Under the pieces are notes generated by a model. The model saw only the letters and a list, made by a program, of their open reading frames with translations. It did not search any database and was not told the origin of the DNA. Made by a program: the position numbers and the translations under genes. DNA of 7,118 bases from Candidatus Eiseniibacteriota bacterium (lineage in GTDB: Bacteria > Eisenbacteria > RBG-16-71-46 > JAGVPR01). Where the stretch lies: contig JAGVPR010000132.1 in assembly GCA_020052115.1 (NCBI GenBank), positions 1-7,118 on the forward strand. Direction: 5' to 3'. This document shows positions 5,476 through 7,118 of the stretch, in pieces; position 1 is the first letter of the stretch, and the number at the start of each line of letters is the position of its first letter.

Positions 5476-7118
5476 TTGAGCACCGGTTTCGACTACGAAG
5501 CGGTCCGCCGTCAAATTCGCTGGGACGTCGCGAAGAAGGATCTCGGATACTCGGACGGCGGAGTGATCAACATCGGATGGGTCTGCTCGGACCGCAACGT
5601 GGAGCTGGGGCGGGCCCAGACGCTCGCTCTCATTCATGAGAACCACGCCGGAGTGCTCCGGCGGTACACCTACCTGGACCTCGTCCAGCTGAGCAACGGC
5701 TGGGCGGAGTTCCTCACCGCGCGCGGCGTGAAGCCGCTCGACCGAGTCTGCCTCTTCCTCGACCGGATCCCCGAGCTCTACATCGCCTTCCTGGGCATCC
5801 TCAAGACCGGCGCCGTCGTGCAGCCGCTCTTTTCCGCCTTCGGCGAGGACGCTCTCTTCTCGCGCATGGACGACAGCAGGGCCGCGGCCGTGATCACGCA
5901 GCGGAAGCACGTCGCGAAGGTGCGGAAGATACTCGAGAGGCTGCCGAGCCTCGCGCACATCATCGTCGTGGACGCGCACGAGGAGGGCCGGCCGCTCAAG
6001 GAGGGCGAGGTCGGGTACAAGATGGAGGATCATCGGGTCGAGCGATTCGAGTCTCAGAAGACCCACGCCGAAAGCCCGAGCGTTCTGCACTACACGAGCG
6101 GCACGACGGGCAAGCCGAAGGGCGCGCTCCACGTCCACTCGAGCCTCTTCGCGCAGTACCTCACGTCGAAGGTCGTCCTCGATATCAAGGAGAAGGACAT
6201 CTACTGGTGCACCGCCGATCCGGGGTGGGTCACCGGGACGAGCTACGGGATCATCGGGCCGTGGTCTCTCGGCGCCACGCAGGTGGTGCTGGATGCCGGG
6301 TTCTCGAGCGAGCGCTGGTACGAGACGATCGAGAAGCACAAGGTGACCGTCTGGTACACCGCGCCCACGGCGATCCGCATGCTGATGAAGGACGGGCTCG
6401 AGCCGGTGCGCAAGCACGATCACTCGACGCTCCGCCACATGTGCAGCGTGGGAGAGCCTCTGAACCCCGAGGCGGTCCACTGGGGCCGCGAGGCGTTCAA
6501 CCTCGATTTCCACGACACCTTCTGGCAGACCGAGACCGGCGCCATCGTCGTGACGAACCTGCCCGGCATGCCGGTGAAGCCCGGAAGCATGGGCCGCCCG
6601 TTCCCCGCGCTCGAAGCCGGCATCGTGGATGCGAAGACGGGCGAGCCGATCACGACCCCGGGCCGCGTCGGGCTGATCGCCGTGCGGCCGCCCTGGCCCA
6701 GCCTCATGAGGACCTACTGGGACAACTCGGCCACGTATTACGGGAAGTTCATGAACGGGTGGTACATCTGCGGCGATCGCGGCAGCGTGGACGCCGACGG
6801 CTACATCTGGTTCAGCGGGCGCGACGACGACGTCATCAACACGGGCGGTCATCTCGTCGGGCCTTTCGAGATCGAGAGCGCGCTCCTGGAGCACGAGGCG
6901 GTCGCGGAGTCGGCGGCGATCGGCAAGCCGGATCCGGTGAACATGGAGGTCGTCAAGGCATTCGTCGCTCTGCGCCCCGGCTTCCAGGCCAACTCCGATC
7001 TCGAGCTGGAGATCATGAACTTCATCCGGAAGCGGCTCTCTCCGCTCGCGATGCCTCAGGAGATCGAGTTCGTGGACAAGCTGCCGAAGACGCGCAGCGG
7101 GAAGATCATGCGCCGGAT
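5476..7118 (+). CDS. acsA: Acetyl-CoA synthetase, AMP-forming, AcsA type (partial, C-terminus beyond right edge)
   Basis: This ANL-superfamily ligase activates acetate with ATP to acetyl-AMP and transfers it to CoA in the cytosol. The visible 547 residues contain the P-loop YTSGTTGKPKGA (206-217), the WCTADPGWVTGTSYG block (244-258), SVGEPLNPE (324-332), the A5 motif DTFWQTETG (347-355), the ribose-binding aspartate in CGDRG (Asp434), the hinge region GRDDDVI (448-454), and the catalytic lysine Lys543 in KTRSGKIMRR, the site regulated by acetylation in known Acs enzymes. The tryptophan before Gln351 is the residue that limits the acyl pocket in E. coli-type Acs, so acetate is the likely substrate, with propionate possible. 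The sequence follows the Bacillus AcsA branch (about 570 residues) more than the 650-residue E. coli Acs, so roughly 25 residues should be missing unless a further domain follows. The TTG start is set by a strong SD. One odd point: GGHLVGPFE lacks the arginine usual in this A8 motif. Confidence 0.92.
   Translation, partial: MSTGFDYEAVRRQIRWDVAKKDLGYSDGGVINIGWVCSDRNVELGRAQTLALIHENHAGVLRRYTYLDLVQLSNGWAEFLTARGVKPLDRVCLFLDRIPELYIAFLGILKTGAVVQPLFSAFGEDALFSRMDDSRAAAVITQRKHVAKVRKILERLPSLAHIIVVDAHEEGRPLKEGEVGYKMEDHRVERFESQKTHAESPSVLHYTSGTTGKPKGALHVHSSLFAQYLTSKVVLDIKEKDIYWCTADPGWVTGTSYGIIGPWSLGATQVVLDAGFSSERWYETIEKHKVTVWYTAPTAIRMLMKDGLEPVRKHDHSTLRHMCSVGEPLNPEAVHWGREAFNLDFHDTFWQTETGAIVVTNLPGMPVKPGSMGRPFPALEAGIVDAKTGEPITTPGRVGLIAVRPPWPSLMRTYWDNSATYYGKFMNGWYICGDRGSVDADGYIWFSGRDDDVINTGGHLVGPFEIESALLEHEAVAESAAIGKPDPVNMEVVKAFVALRPGFQANSDLELEIMNFIRKRLSPLAMPQEIEFVDKLPKTRSGKIMRR

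Noticed and set aside
5128..6894. A 588-codon open frame on the minus strand opposite acpS and the synthetase
   Set aside because: It spans two real genes on the other strand and their gap, has low-complexity Arg/Asp/His/Val composition, no RBS, and no family features.

Overview
The window is a gene-dense stretch of bacterial chromosome. Its third codon positions are strongly G/C-rich and its intergenic gaps are short. No phage, transposon, CRISPR or RNA gene is visible. All six protein-coding genes belong to recognisable families. The high GC, dense SD-led genes and the mix of families suggest a free-living bacterium, possibly from a little-cultured phylum, but the sequence alone does not place it. 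I did not find a clearly new biological system. The most interesting points are gene arrangements.

Left arm, minus strand, read right to left: a class I/II PLP-dependent aminotransferase of the aspartate type (3611-4828), then ATP-dependent phosphoenolpyruvate carboxykinase pckA (1947-3614), then after a 188-base gap an ABC transporter ATPase (868-1758) and its ABC-2 type membrane subunit (1-871, running off the left edge). The aminotransferase and pckA overlap by an ATGA, and so do the ATPase and permease, which implies translational coupling within each pair. Aminotransferase plus PEPCK gives a direct route aspartate -> oxaloacetate -> PEP, the entry to gluconeogenesis from amino acids or C4 acids.

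Centre: a 242-base divergent intergenic region (4829-5070) holds candidate -10 elements for both directions and small inverted repeats that could be operator sites.

Right arm, plus strand: holo-ACP synthase acpS (GTG start at 5071), then 27 bases later an AcsA-type AMP-forming acetyl-CoA synthetase (TTG start at 5476), which runs off the right edge just after its catalytic lysine motif. AcpS uses CoA as the donor of phosphopantetheine and the synthetase uses CoA as the acyl acceptor. Together with PEPCK and the aminotransferase, the divergent block covers acetate activation, oxaloacetate/PEP exchange and transamination. A shared growth-on-acetate or amino-acid role is an inference from gene order, not shown by the sequence.
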